Origin: Dryococelus australis
Taxonomy: Eukaryota; Arthropoda; Insecta; Phasmatodea; Phasmatidae
Assembly: GCA_029891345.1 (NCBI GenBank)
Contig: CM056993.1
Location: forward strand, 228,606,765-228,670,764
Reading direction: 5' to 3'
Length of the DNA: 64,000 nt
The notes beneath the pieces are model-generated. The model saw nothing but the letters and a program-made list of their open reading frames with translations, was not told the DNA's origin and made no database searches. Every line of letters starts with the position of its first letter. Within the stretch, counting starts at the first letter, position 1. Of this stretch, positions 21,025 through 32,424 are shown one piece after another. A program made the translations under genes and the position numbers.

Positions 21025-21058
21025 TATATAGAGAGAATCTTACACCAGAGCCTCAGTT
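21025..21058 (+). promoter_or_regulatory. Core promoter of tandem family member 2: TATA plus TCAGT
   Basis: TATATAGA at 21,025-21,032 and CCTCAGTTAC at 21,051-21,060. The initiator A (21,055) lies 30 bp from the TATA start and the ATG is at 21,062. The leader would be only about 7 nt, as in many insect-virus late genes. Confidence 0.6.
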
Positions 21059-21061
21059 ACA

Positions 21062-21526
21062 ATGGAGAGGTTCGACTCGTTACTTCAGTATGCTAGTGTT
21101 ACTCCAGGATATAGGCAAGTATGGTTTAGAATTGAAGATGTAGATCGTCTACTACAGATACATATGTGCAACGGAGATCAACATTGGAGTTTTTCAATAA
21201 TTAGTCCTGAATGTGTGTACTAAGAAATTGGAGATTGCATTGGATGCAAGTGTGTAGTCTATAATTTAAGACCTGACACCGATTTACCAATTAGTTTAAC
21301 CAAATTAGTATGGGACATGGAAGTTGAAGATATCACTATATATCCATCATGTAGTAAGATTAAAAATAAGTTGTTAAGGGAGTATTATGCTGAATGTGTT
21401 GTATGGACAGAAGAATACAACAACAACCAACATTATACGTACATCGGTGAGCAAGAATTAATTTCTCCCTGTAGAATGTGGCAATGCTATGTTTTTCAAA
21501 GTAAGAACATCTGGCATACTATATAA
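21062..21526 (+). pseudogene. Tandem family member 2 (best preserved copy)
   Basis: A single frame of 155 codons from ATG 21,062 to TAA 21,524-21,526, interrupted only by one TAA at 21,221. It begins MERFDSLLQYASVTPGYRQV, then WFRIEDVDRLLQIHMCNGDQ with HWSF following, then CIGCKCVVYNLRPDTDLP, and ends with LLREYYAECVVWTEEYNNNQ. It is the reference for the family and shares ordered motifs with both neighbours (20,499 and 21,575). Given the putative promoter just upstream and one stop in an otherwise clean frame, it may have been inactivated recently compared with its neighbours. The interruption could also be a sequencing error. Function unknown. Confidence 0.6.
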
Positions 21527-21574
21527 AGGAGACCGCTCAGTATAAAATCGTCTGTCATAGCTAAAATCTTACAG

Positions 21575-21932
21575 ATGTATCCAAAGTCCTGCAAATAGGA
21601 TACAGATGAGTTTTCTTTCAACCATACGATTGTATTCTATAATTTAATGTCTGCTACAATATAGAACATTGATCTACACTTTGGACAACAGTCTTGGCAT
21701 TCACTTTGGTGAAGGAATACGATGCAACGATTGTGCTGTGAGATATCTTCGCTCCGACAGTGACTTGCCAACAACATTAGAAGTTTTGATGATGGACATT
21801 CTTAGCGTGGATATATAAGAGGTATGGGGATACAGAGTAATCGACTACCAGCTCACCAGATCTCATCAGGGAATCACCATTTGTTGGAAGGAGACCTGCA
21901 ATAGGGACATCCACAAATTTATTTTCGAATAA
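21575..21932 (+). pseudogene. Tandem family member 3 (most degraded)
   Basis: After a broken start (MYPKSCK, stop), a shifted frame reads SLGIHFGEGIRCNDCAVRYL followed by RSDSDLPTTLEVLM. It then continues GYRVIDYQL and ICWKETCNRDIHKFIFE before TAA at 21,930. The CxxCAVxxLRSDSDLP block matches copies 1 and 2 (EDCPVFNMRSDSELP; KCVVYNLRPDTDLP). The WKExCNxxxH block also matches. A TATATAAA at 21,520 and a TATAAAA at 21,541 lie just upstream. Confidence 0.5.
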
Positions 21933-22224
21933 GGAGGATTAGTTTTTCTATCCATCTGTAATTTATGTGTGTGTGAAGTGGCTATTTTGAATAATGTTCT
22001 CGCCGATTTCCAAGTATGCATTTATTGCTAAAAGTTTGTATTTGTTAACTTATAGCTTAGAATATTTATGTTTTGTTGTAAAGGAAATGTGCGAGTCTGA
22101 CAATAATTTCAAATGTATGTATTTCTCTCAAGCTTTTACAGTGTGTAGTAAACTAAATAATAATGATTAAATTTTATCTAACTGCAACAGTTCTGACTGT
22201 CTTGTAAACCAGTACAGACCACAC

Positions 22225-22960
22225 AGAGTTGATATAAGCACAAATGTAAGGGCGAACACAATGTAACTTCATATTGTGAGGTAGATAAATGTTTGAAACA
22301 TCTTGTTTATAAAACAGACACTGTTTTGCCCTATCACAATTTCGAAGAATGTGATAATAATCTTCATAGTTTATATCATTTTAGGAAACAAGTTAGTTAC
22401 ACGTCTCATACTGGGTGTGATTCATCAAAATGTTATGTGCATCGAGCAATAAAATAAGCAGAAATTAAATTTAGCCCTAAAACATACTTCAACTTACAAA
22501 TTTAGAGATTGAGAATGAATTTATCAATATACATACATTGTTCCTTGCTAATTATTCTCAGTCGAGTGTTGGATGTCATAGTAGCAGCATGATGTATTTT
22601 TATCCTGCAAATCATTATGTCGGAGTCAATCAAGGACTGTGCAATATTTCTTACACCCTATGGTGCAATGGGCTTTTGCAAGAATTTACAGAGACTGTGA
22701 CAATATTTTTCATTTTAAAGTAATTTATTTTCCTCTAGGATACGAAAAGAGTCACGATCTCATACATTGTAGTGACAATAAGAAATGTTCAGTGTTTCAT
22801 ACGAATGCAAAAACACCTCTTCCATCTAGTATTGAAGATGTATACTCTTATTATGTTGAATCCTATCCTGATTTGGTTGAAAGCATTGTTTTACATGCCC
22901 CTATTTGTAAAGTCGTTTGCATACGAACAGACAGATTAAAACCAGGGTGTTAGAAATGCT
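22225..22960 (+). pseudogene. Unidentified Cys-rich coding remnant of element 2
   Basis: Several blocks in changing frames have coding-like composition: KGEHNVTSYCEVDKCLKHLV, SHTGCDSSKCYVHRAIK, the 61-codon run starting 22,538 (LANYSQSSVGCHSSSMMYFY), and the frame at 22,639-22,953. The last contains YFPLGYEKSHDLIHCSDNKK, VYSYYVESYPDLVESIVLHA and ICKVVCIRTDRLKPGC. Cys spacing such as CxxxxC and CxxxxxC recurs. It is in the same orientation as the tandem family and may be a related downstream gene. I recognise no family. Confidence 0.4.
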
Positions 22961-23646
22961 CACTCCTTGAAAGCAGAGGTTAAGAAGCAGATCTGGATCG
23001 AATATTAGGAAAATGGATGAAAACTTTGTTCACAGACGTTCCTAACAGTTTATAAAATAATATTTGCTTTTAAAGAAAAAAAAAAGTGTATATTTTCCTA
23101 GTTTTATATGTTTTGTGTTACCCTGTAGTTATTTCGGAGCAAGATGTAATAGTTTTACATAAAGCTTTGGATCTATCTAAATTTTTTAAAACTATACTTG
23201 TGACATACTGTATTTGTTTATGGGTTTATAATTTGTCTCTGGAAAATGTTGTAAATATATTGTGTATTCATGTGTTTGTTTAGCATGGAAATGTTTTTGG
23301 GCAAGTTCTACTTGGTAGTGTTAAAATGTTTTGTGTTATCCTGTACTTGTTTGATACTATGTGCTAAATTACTTGAAACAACTGCGTATTTGTATATGTT
23401 TTGGAGGAAAATTTTCTACTTGCTTGAATATGTTTTGAAACATTGTATATTTCATTTGTCGAACTAATACTAAAAAATATGTTTGTATATATTTTGTAAA
23501 TAAGTATGATGTAAAATTAATCCCTTTCATGAGTTTCTTTAACCTATAACTTATTAAAAATGAACTTGATTTGGTAAGAAAAATATTTTCTCCCCAAAGA
23601 CATTTGAGAGAAAAGTCCTTAAATTGTCACCAGCACACACACGCAC

Positions 23647-23679
<33 letters not shown>

Positions 23680-23860
23680 AGATAAATTTATAAATTTCTA
23701 TTTTAAAAAATTGTATTAACAAGAAAGCATCTTGTAAAGAAAAAAATTAATCAGATAACAAACAGTCTATTAGTTCGCCAAAAATACTATTGAACTAAAG
23801 ATATAATTGAATCTGACAAAAAATAGTTTATTCTTTTGTCAGCCTCTGTAGAGTATCCAG
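22961..23860. other. AT-rich spacer with a (GA)n tract at 23,647-23,682
   Basis: T-rich frames at 23,086-23,467 give hydrophobic, Val/Leu/Cys-rich translations that follow from base composition. No motif. The GA run has one missing A in its middle. Confidence 0.45.
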
Positions 23861-23876
23861 TTTATACCAAGGGGCT

Positions 23877-24160
<284 letters not shown>

Positions 24161-24621
24161 GGTCTTGTATGATATCATCCAGTGTATAAGCCAGTAATTT
24201 TTAACAATATTTACTAAATGTTTTAATCAATTAAATATAAATTTACAAATAAATTATAGTAGAAAAGTAATTTGTTTGTACATGTAAAAGAATGTTGAAT
24301 CTTATCATTAAATTGATTTCACCCCATAAAGCAAAAAGTTTGTATTGTAATGATAATTGTTTATGTACTTTATTGTTAAGTAAGAACTTAATTCAAATCT
24401 AATGGCTTAAAACTGAAGAATTACATGTTAAATTCAGATATAAATGTTAACATTCAGCATAGCCATGCTAAAATTTCTAAAATTCGTTAAATAATTTAAT
24501 TTTCATTGAAATAGTTAAATATTTACTCAGAATTTCTTAAAATGTGTTATTTACCTATTCGATATCCATTTTAGGCGAATAGCATTATATTAATTTGTGC
24601 GACAAAGGAGGGTGGAGTGGG

Positions 24622-24656
24622 TATAAATAGGGGTAAGCAACCATTGAAGCTCATTT
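24622..24656 (+). promoter_or_regulatory. Putative core promoter: TATAAATA plus TCATTT initiator
   Basis: TATAAATA at 24,622-24,629 preceded by GGAGTGGG. The initiator-like TCATTTA has its A at 24,653, 31 bp from the TATA start. This is the best TATA match in the element. Confidence 0.5.
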
Positions 24657-25010
24657 ACTGCTGAGAAAATGTACCGACCTTCAGCCTTGCGAACTGGGCT
24701 GTGATGCCAAGGTGTCTAGTTCAAGGTCATTGACTGTCCTCTCACCGTTTATCCCTGCCTATCTGTTCCACAACAGGGCTTTGCTACCAAGAGATCCACC
24801 CATCTGCCCATCGCTTCTACCAGACAAGTCAACCTCGTAGCTTTGCTTGGGATTGCGATCGCCCGACCGCTTGCTAGCCTGCCATAATAGACTCCTGTGG
24901 TTGGGGTAGGAACCCCGACATTCACCTGGTGGAGCAGACCTACCTTTCAGCTCGACTAACCTGGGTTCGGGTCTTATTCCACAATCACCATCTTCACTAC
25001 AAGAGTTAAA
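24653..25010 (+). ncRNA. Possible non-coding first exon ending at a splice donor
   Basis: This GC-richer block (about 360 bp, against AT-rich DNA on both sides) runs from the putative start site to AAA|GTAAGT, with the donor GT at 25,011. All three frames contain stops. It includes a tRNA-like piece near 24,930-24,985, with B-box-like GGGTTCGGGTCTTATTCC. It may be an untranslated exon or a structured RNA. I found no convincing partner exon downstream, so this is tentative. Confidence 0.25.
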
Positions 25011-25134
25011 GTAAGTTAATAATTTTTAATGTAAAAATTTAGGGTTTTTGGTATTTTGTTAAATAATTTTCATATTTTCTTTAAACTTTGAGTAAATAGC
25101 ATGAAATTCAATAGACTTTAAGAAATTAATGACG

Positions 25135-25400
25135 GGTCATTGGAATTGTAAAACAAGTGTTTAGAATCATAAACCTTTTTAACAAATTGGATTATTGGTC
25201 TTTGAATTTGTAAAACAAGTCTTTGAAATTGTAAAAATTTTTAACAAATTGAATGATTGGTATTTGAAATCATAAACCAAGTCTTTGGAATCATACAACT
25301 TTCTATCAAATTGAATAATTGGTCTTTAAAATCGTAAAACGAGTCTTTGGAATTGTAAAACTTTTTATCAAATTGAATGATTGGCCATTGTAATCGTAAC
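25135..25400. repeat. Tandem repeat of about 63-65 bp, four copies
   Basis: Each unit follows the pattern ATTGGTCTTTGAAAT then GTAAAACAAGTCTTTGGAAT then a GTAAAAC-TTTTTA-CAAATTGAAT block. The copies are diverged and adjacent. Confidence 0.75.
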
Positions 25401-25484
25401 ATAAATTTTTTTCTGAGTATGATATATATTTTTAGGATTTATTAAACAGTAAGTTTTTTATGCATAGTTCATGTTAATATATAT

Positions 25485-26310
25485 GTGGATGATTGTGTGC
25501 GTGTGTATGAGTGCAGGGAAAAGGTGATGATATTTAAATCCAGATGTAAATTTTATGTATATTTGAGTTTATATAGCAGAGTAGTAGCTACTGCACTACA
25601 CGGAATAAGGCTGTGTCAATAACATGTACATGCGCCTCTTTTCAATGTTTAAATATTTGCAGAGTATGTGAAAAACATATAGAATATATTGCATATTACT
25701 CTGTGAATTTTTTTTTTCATCAAGTAGGTTGATAACTGTATGTTTTTGAGTACAGGGGAAAGCTGATAAAATTTTACTCCAGATATAATTTCTATGTATA
25801 TTTGACTTTATTTAGCAGACTTAAGACGGATATACTGGTGAACCACCAGTAGTAGCTACTGCACTGTATGGAATAAGGTCATTTCAATAACACGTAACTA
25901 CCCCTCTTTTCACTGTTTAAATATTCACAAAGTATGTGAAAACATCTATAATCTATTGCTGATTATCCTGTGAAAATAAAAATTTGGTCAATTAGGTGGA
26001 TGACTGAGTGTGTGTAAGCAGAGGAAAGGTGATAAAATTTAATACCAGATGTAATTTTTATGAACATTTGATGTTATTTAGCAGAGTTGAGAGGGATATA
26101 CAGTTGAACTGGTGGTAGTACTTACTACAATATATGGCATAAGGCCATGTCAATAACACATGCCTACACCTCTTTTCACTGTTTAAATATTCGCAAAGTA
26201 TGTGAAAAACATCTAGAATCAATTGCCGATTACTCTGTAAAATTTTTTTTGTAAAGTAGGTGGATGACTGAGTGTGTGTGTGTGTGAGTTTGCAGCAGAA
26301 AGGTGATGTA
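25485..26310. repeat. Minisatellite of about 240-270-bp units, three copies plus a partial
   Basis: Unit starts (GTAGGTGGATGACTGAGTGTG-like, shortened here to GGTGGATGACTGAGTG) lie near 25,485, 25,722, 25,995 and 26,262. Each unit includes an AAGGTGATAAAATTT block, a GTAGTAGCTACTGCACT block, a CACCTCTTTTCACTG block and TTAAATATTCGCAAAG. The spacing is not constant because of indels. Confidence 0.8.
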
Positions 26311-28168
26311 ATTTGTTTTTAAATTCAGTTCGTTTTACCAAGCTTTTAACAAAATGTGTAAGGGAGGGATGTGTGTATGAGGTACGATCTTTGAAATGGC
26401 TAAAACAAGGAAGAACTATGCCCCTCACGCCAAGCGTGATCAGTGAGATGCATAATCTCAGCTCCGAAGCTTGTTCAGTGTGAGTTGAGTGGAGAAGGAT
26501 GTATGATGACGAATAAATGAGCCTTGAGTACTTCTAATGAATGAAATGTTTTTTATATGTTTATGATGGGATGGATTCGAAATTTTTTAATTTTTTTTAG
26601 ATTGTAAGTAAATTTTGAGACATTTTATTTTCAAAGTTGTTGTGTAACTGGGAGTACGACATTAAGAGAGAGAAAGTGAGAGAAAGAAAGAGAAAGAGAG
26701 TTGAATATTATTTTCATAAGAAAATAATTTTTAAAATGTTTAGTTTTAAGAGTGTTTAAATTGTTTGATATAAAGAGTTATTGTCTAGCTTGTCTCATTA
26801 ATATCCAGTGTGTTATTCCCTCACTAAAAATGTTTAGACACCCTATATTATTAAATTGATGAAAATCAGTATTTTACAGTGTAAACTAATATTTATGCTC
26901 TAACATAGTACATATTTTTTTACTGTGTAAATTGTATTACTGTGTAATATTCATAAATCATTTTTATGGTGTATACTAGTTTTGATGGTGTAAGATTAAG
27001 AAATGTTTTTGATGGTTCAATATTCATAAATGTTTTTGATGGTGTAATATTCATAAATAATTTTTATGGTCTATACAACTTTGATAGTGTAAGGTTAAGA
27101 AATGTTTTGATGGTGTATACTACTTTGACATTGTAAGATTAAAAAATGTTTTTATGGTGTTATATTCATAAATGATTTTTTTATGGTGTACACTACTTTG
27201 ATGGTGTAAGATTTAAAAAAATTTTGAAAAGTGCATTTAAGATATAATTTTTTTTCTCTCTCACAAAAATAACATTTAAACTAGTTCACTGTTATATTCT
27301 AAATGATAGGCGCACACCTTGGGCGAAAAGTAAATCTTGTGAAAGACAAGGGCGAGACAGGTCACAAAGCATGCAAAGTTGGCAGAGGAATGGGGCTGGA
27401 GGGGAAGTTCCAAATTTTCCCTTCCCCTGGTTCAACACAGAGACAGCTGCAGTGTCTATGCAATGAGTCATTGGAGGGGAAAGGGAGAATGTCGAGCATG
27501 CAGGGGTTGTTGAACAGGTGCAGGAGGGGAAGAATGGTTGGACAGTGGCGCATGTGGGTGCTAGAGGTAGGTTATTGGACTATTTTTCCCATTCTCTCAT
27601 CTAGTCAGCTCCGTGCGCAGACCAGCCTTGCTTGTTCGATGCTCGTGTCTTACACTTTTCACCCTTACCATGTGCATGCAGCCCGTCAGGCGGGCGAGAC
27701 CTTGCCCTGTCTTTTCCCTAGTGTGTTTCTCCTCAACTGCTAGCTACCTGCTTTCGTCCACATTATAAAAATTTTTATCATGCTACATTTTTATTCACAG
27801 CTCTCACTCCTTTCTTTCCACAACAAATATAACATTTAAAATTAAGAAAAACATTTTGCTCTTTTGTCTAGGTTGTTTGCAATAAAATTATGTATTCAGT
27901 TATATTTTGTATGTATGTGTGTGTTAAGTTATTAAGAGAGTTTGCTTTCTTTTATTTTTCGGATGCACATAACACTTACATATATATATTGTGATGTTGC
28001 AACTTTTATATCGGGAAAACTAACAAAAGTTCTTAGTTATGTGAAAATGGGTGAGCATAAGCGATCTGGTATTGACATCTTACTTGAAGTTCTTTATGTA
28101 AGCAATTACAATTTGGAATCGCAGATGTAAAGACAAACAAGCTGTCGAGACAGTGTCCCTTCGCCTAA
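26311..28168. other. Repeat-rich spacer before the polymerase genes
   Basis: Includes an eroded tandem array at about 26,920-27,225. Its alternating GATGGTGTAA-ATTCATAAAT and TTTTTATGGTGTATACTA modules are spaced about 60-70 bp apart. A purine-rich GAGAGAAAG tract lies at 26,665-26,700. A G-rich 146-codon frame at 27,303-27,743 has no family signature and I do not call it a gene. Two CACAA(A/C)AA-ATAACATTTAAA blocks, near 27,262 and 27,818, are an unexplained duplicate. Confidence 0.45.
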
Positions 28169-28582
28169 ATGGACATGAGTTATTCTGATCTCTCCTTAAG
28201 TGATTCGAGCACAGATTCACTTATGGAGAGATTGTTCACACCCAAAGGTCAAAATGTGTCCGCTTCCCTCAAACATGAGGTGGTTGATCTTTTGAATGAC
28301 GACTTATTTCTGCCAGACTCGGAAGATTCCTGTAATTTGGAGAGTGCTCCAACCATTTGACAACCAACTTTTGAGTCGGTTAGAGATATTTCACCAATGG
28401 AGCGGGAAAAATATCCCTTTACTGATTTCCAAGCCTGGGTAGACGCTTTGCCAGACTTAAAGTACCAGCTATTCGCTACGGTGTTTGTGGGGAGACTAAA
28501 TGATGTGCAGATATGTAATGATCAATTAGAGACTGATGTGGATTTTCTCATATTTTCCAAATGTGTAAAGTCCCTTTACTAA
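28169..28582 (+). pseudogene. Acidic protein or N-terminal extension upstream of polymerase B
   Basis: One frame from ATG 28,169 to the stop at 28,580 is broken only by TGA at 28,358. It starts MDMSYSDLSLSDSSTDSLME; later come VSASLKHEVVDLLNDDLFLP and PMEREKYPFTDFQAWVDALP. It is Ser/Asp-rich, then more ordered. It could be the start of the polymerase polyprotein (protein-primed polymerases may carry an N-terminal priming region) or a separate small gene. Its frame differs from the polymerase blocks that follow. No domain recognised. Confidence 0.45.
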
Positions 28583-28699
28583 GCATATTAATGGCATCAC
28601 CCCAGCCAGTTAGATTATCCATTTCTGTAGCGGGTAAGTACTAGAAATCCCTCACGGTGGTGGAAGGCATTACAGAGGCTTTTTATTTTCAAAGTAAAG

Positions 28700-30640
28700 C
28701 ACTGCTGTCCTCCATTTATCTGATGTGGGTTTAATATATGATGATGATATTGTTACTTATCTCACAAACAGACTTGAGGAGTTCAGTGCTTGTGGATCTG
28801 GCAGAGTCTTCAAATATTGACATACATGGATGTACATTTAAGCTAATATTGGCCGTTCGCCATTGGTGTTGCGCACACTAAACTGCCAAACTTTATTGCC
28901 AATCGTCCTGCTTGTGTCGATGTACACTGTCCAGAGGGACTGATTCTACACTACGCTGTAATAGCATTTTTGTTTCCTGTTACACGACATACCAAGAGAA
29001 CTAATTCATATCCAAAACCTCAGGATGTTTTGAATATCGAAGGGCTGTCTACATCTGTAGTGATACAGGATTTTTGTAAGTTCGAGGAGAATTATTCTAT
29101 TTCTATCAATGTCTACTGTGTAGTGGTCAAATATAGCAATATAATTGACGAAACTTAGGAAAAGGGTGCGGTTGTAGTACCCATGTGTATTTCTCCTGTA
29201 CGCCATGACAAACATGTAAATGTTTTGGCGATTTGCGTAAGTGGGAATGCTGCTCATTTGCATTTCGTATGCATTAGAAATTTGTCCTGGCTGGTTGCTA
29301 GTCAGATGAGGTCATAAGAAATTTATTTGTGAGCATTGCCTTCAGTATTGCATAACTGAGGAAAAACTCGCAAGTCTCAGAATTCTTTGCCAGCAACAAA
29401 AGGCTATTCGCAGTACTTTCCCCACTGGGAACAAGTGTTTGGAATTTGAAGATTACAGCAAACAGCAGAGATTGGGTTTCATCGCCTATTGCGATGTAGA
29501 AAGTTGTGTAAAACCCATATACACTTGCTTGCCTAGTGATGAAACAATTAGTAAAACTTCCATCAACCAACATATTTCATATGATTGTAGCATTTTGTTA
29601 GTCTGCTCTTACAATTCAAGTTTATCTCAGTGTTTCGAGTTTGTGGGTGCCGAATGTATGTATCAATTAGTTGAAAAATTAGTTGAACTTACAAAGTGGC
29701 AGGCAGGAATTTACATTGTTCCAATGAAGCCAAAACCCCTGTTGATGAAGCTCGTTTGGCAGCTCAGAAAAGTAGTCACATTTGTAAAGAACTACTTGGT
29801 ACACATGATAGTGTGGTCGACCATGACCATCTGACAGGCGAAATCAGAAGCTGCACACATAATAAGTACAATTTAAATTTCAAACTGCCCAACAGACAAC
29901 TTGTCGCTGTTTTCCATAACCTGCAAAACTATGATACTCACTTTCTTATAAAGCCATTGGCTGAACTTCTCATAATGTTACACGATGGAGCCGTGGTAAT
30001 TGAAACTCCTGGTAATAATTCAAGTGATTGGAATGACCCTAGAGAAAAACAAATGTATTACTAAACATATTCTCAATGGGATTGATTTCAATAGAAAGGT
30101 GCAATTTTCAATTTAAAACTTATTGATTCTTTACTATTTATGAGCACCTCTCTGGGAACTTTGGGAAGAAATTGGCTACCTGTGCAATTGAGTATTACTC
30201 GCTTGATATTTCCAGACAACATGCAATTCCATTCGGCAAAATGGAAGGGAATTTATCCTTATGATTTTGTTAAGTCGTAGACAATCTGATGTGCAAGTCA
30301 CTCCCACCAAAGGATGCATTTCATATTGTGATGAGAGGCGAAGGCATTAGCGATGAGGATTACACTTATACCCAAGCCATATGGGATGTGTTCAACTGCA
30401 TAAACGTGCTGCATTACTTACGTGTGGACACTTGTTTGCTGGCTGATGTTTTTTAGAATTTCAGGACCTTAAGATTGGCTCATTACGGTCTTAACCCCGC
30501 TATGTACATCAAATCACTGTCTCTTTCATGGGATTCTTTATTGTCAATGATATGTGCATGGCCAGAGCTGTTTACTGACCCACATATGCTGCTGTCATCT
30601 GTTTGCCTAACTACATTACAAAAATTAATCTAACTTCGAT
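28700..30640 (+). pseudogene. Protein-primed type family B DNA polymerase of Polinton, truncated
   Basis: Ordered blocks on the plus strand match Polinton/adintovirus PolB. They are YLTNRLEEFSACGSGR (28,750-28,805); TKLPNFIANRPACVDVH (about 28,880); VFPVTRHT; then LSTSVVIQDFCKFEENYSIS with INVY following; and HDKHVNVLAIC with RNLSWLVASQM. Next come a Cys block CLQYC, FEDYSKQQRLGFIAYCDVES, VVDHDHLTGEIRSCTHNKYN, and VFHNLQNYDTHFLIKPLAEL. The distal blocks are LIDSLLFMSTSLGTL, WKGIYPYDFVKS, GEGISDEDYTYTQAIWDVFN, then LRVDTCLLADVF and AHYGLNPAMYIKSLSLSWDS. Exonuclease residues D-x-E (CDVES) and the YD of NLQNYD persist. After ELFTDPHML near 30,590 similarity ends, and no palm motifs (DxxSLYP, YxDTD) follow. 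It would have replicated the element from a terminal protein. Many frameshifts and stops. Confidence 0.85.
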
Positions 30641-32084
30641 ATCTTTACGCCTTGTTCAAGAAGAAAATGAAATTCACAGTAGATACTGCATGTTCGAGTG
30701 TATGTGTTACACCCAATCTTTGGCATGTGTGAGTGTCTGAAATATAAATTACCAAGATGTGACACCTAAATAGAACACTTTTAGTGTACATAATTTTTTT
30801 AAAACTCTTCAAGAGAATTGCATATAATGTAAATAATTAGTGAAGAGACATCCAACATAATGCTCTATAATTTTTTTCAGTAATTTAAATGATTGTTTAT
30901 TGATCGGTCTGTTTTTTGTTGTATATAAATATCTTTAATTGTGTTTTAGTGTATGTAAATGTTAACTTGATTTTTAAAGAAGCTAAAGTCTTTTTGGAAA
31001 AATGAATGTGAAATCATAATTTTTTTGTTGTTTATAGTTGTCTTTGCTTTTTGTTAGAAAAAATTAATTAAATTGAGTTTTAATGTGTGTGTGACAATAT
31101 TAACATGATTTGTAAGAAGCTAAAATGTTTTTTGAAAAAGGTTTTTTAGTAAGTAATAACCTGTTTTTTTCATAATGTCATTATATAATGATTTTTCTAA
31201 AGTAAACTGTTTTTACCCTAAAGTTTTTTATTTGGTAAAATGCAATTAGTGATTGAACAAATATTTGTTGTAAATTGAATATTTTTGTGTGACATTATAA
31301 TTATTTACCTAATAAGGGTGATTTTGAAAAGAATATTTTATGATAAAATTTTTCTTGTTAAAAATTAGCTAGCGTGGTTTTTGTTATTTTTTTAATTCCT
31401 CATGTCATTAAATTTTTTAAAATAATAACTTAACATTTATGGTAATAGGCTAAGTATATGTCACAAATGAAACCTGCGCTGGAATGAATAAGTTTTTGGA
31501 AAGAAACGAGGCAGAAGGTTAAAACCTTCGTCCACTCTGGTTGCTTAAATTGAAGGTTGGTGTAGGAGACACACCAACCTGCTAGCCAACTTTTGTGACA
31601 TCCCAGGGGGGCCTATTGAAAGTGAGCCCCGAATACATTTACAGAGGCAGGTACAACAAGACATCTGACCGTCATTGCCTACAAGAAAGTTTCGCCATCT
31701 AAAACTGTCATGTCTGCACCGCACAGAGTCCAGCAAACATAAGTATATAAAAAGTATATAAAAAATGCATTTAACATACACACAGATTAAAGTTCTTCAA
31801 GATCCAACACAATGATTCCTGGTGAAGCAAACAACCACAGAAAAGTTGATATATTTAGGTTTTTTTTTTTTTTTTAAATAAAATTCAACTCTGTCACAAA
31901 CATGAATTCTTATACTTTGAAGAGTCTGGCCTACGCTTCGATGCAAGTTGATTATTATGAAAAAAATCATTCCAGGTAAGATTTTCTATTGTTAATTACA
32001 TTCTATTAGATCGTTATATACTTAACATATCAGAATAGATGTGTACTATTGTGTCTACTTTTATTCATATGTTGTATTCAAAGG
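30641..32084. other. Element 2 interior with no recognisable gene; hairpin at 31,555-31,579
   Basis: Very AT-rich. The missing C-terminal half of the polymerase should lie here but no palm motif is readable. A perfect hairpin, GGTTGGTGT / ACACCAACC with a 7-nt loop, is at 31,555-31,579. A 78-codon minus frame over 31,545-31,781 has several Cys but no named domain. Confidence 0.45.
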
Positions 32085-32424
32085 TTTTTGCTGTAATTTC
32101 AACTTCACTTTTATACATTCATGTACTTGTAGGACAAATCAAGTCTTTAATAGTAGCTTGGTAGGGAAATATGTTATGTCAGTCGTAAATTTCTACTCAG
32201 TTGCCTTTAAGATGCCAGCTGCGCTACATGTATATAAGAAAGCCCACGTCAAAGATATGCTCATTCCTCGAGTGACCTCCGAGGTGGATGAACTTCTGCC
32301 ACCCTCAACGTATCTAATCGTGCTTATAAGTCTCCGTAAATCATATACTAATGTCATTCCTTCAGTAACCTCACAGTCGGACAGACGTGTTTTGGGAGAG
32401 GTGGAATTTTACTACGAATGTTAA
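32041..32424 (+). CDS. Reading frame carried in the right terminal repeat
   Basis: 127 codons, mostly inside the inverted repeat. The C-terminal part reads VTSEVDELLPPSTYLIVLIS, then SYTNVIPSVTSQSDRRVLGE and VEFYYEC, stop. The left repeat, read on its minus strand, preserves the same frame and the same stop position (VTSEVDRCWSC...SQSYRRVLGEVEFYYSC, stop). Its upstream half is broken by a deletion of about 60 bp. Agreement of frame and stop between diverged copies hints at a protein encoded by the terminal repeats, but shared ancestry alone could explain it. No family or promoter recognised. Confidence 0.3.
   Translation: MYYCVYFYSYVVFKGFCCNFNFTFIHSCTCRTNQVFNSSLVGKYVMSVVNFYSVAFKMPAALHVYKKAHVKDMLIPRVTSEVDELLPPSTYLIVLISLRKSYTNVIPSVTSQSDRRVLGEVEFYYEC

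Noticed and set aside
27303-27743. 146-codon frame in element 2
   Set aside because: G-rich composition, no recognised motif, no promoter in the expected position and another frame open on the opposite strand. Treated as chance, although it is among the longest frames in the window.
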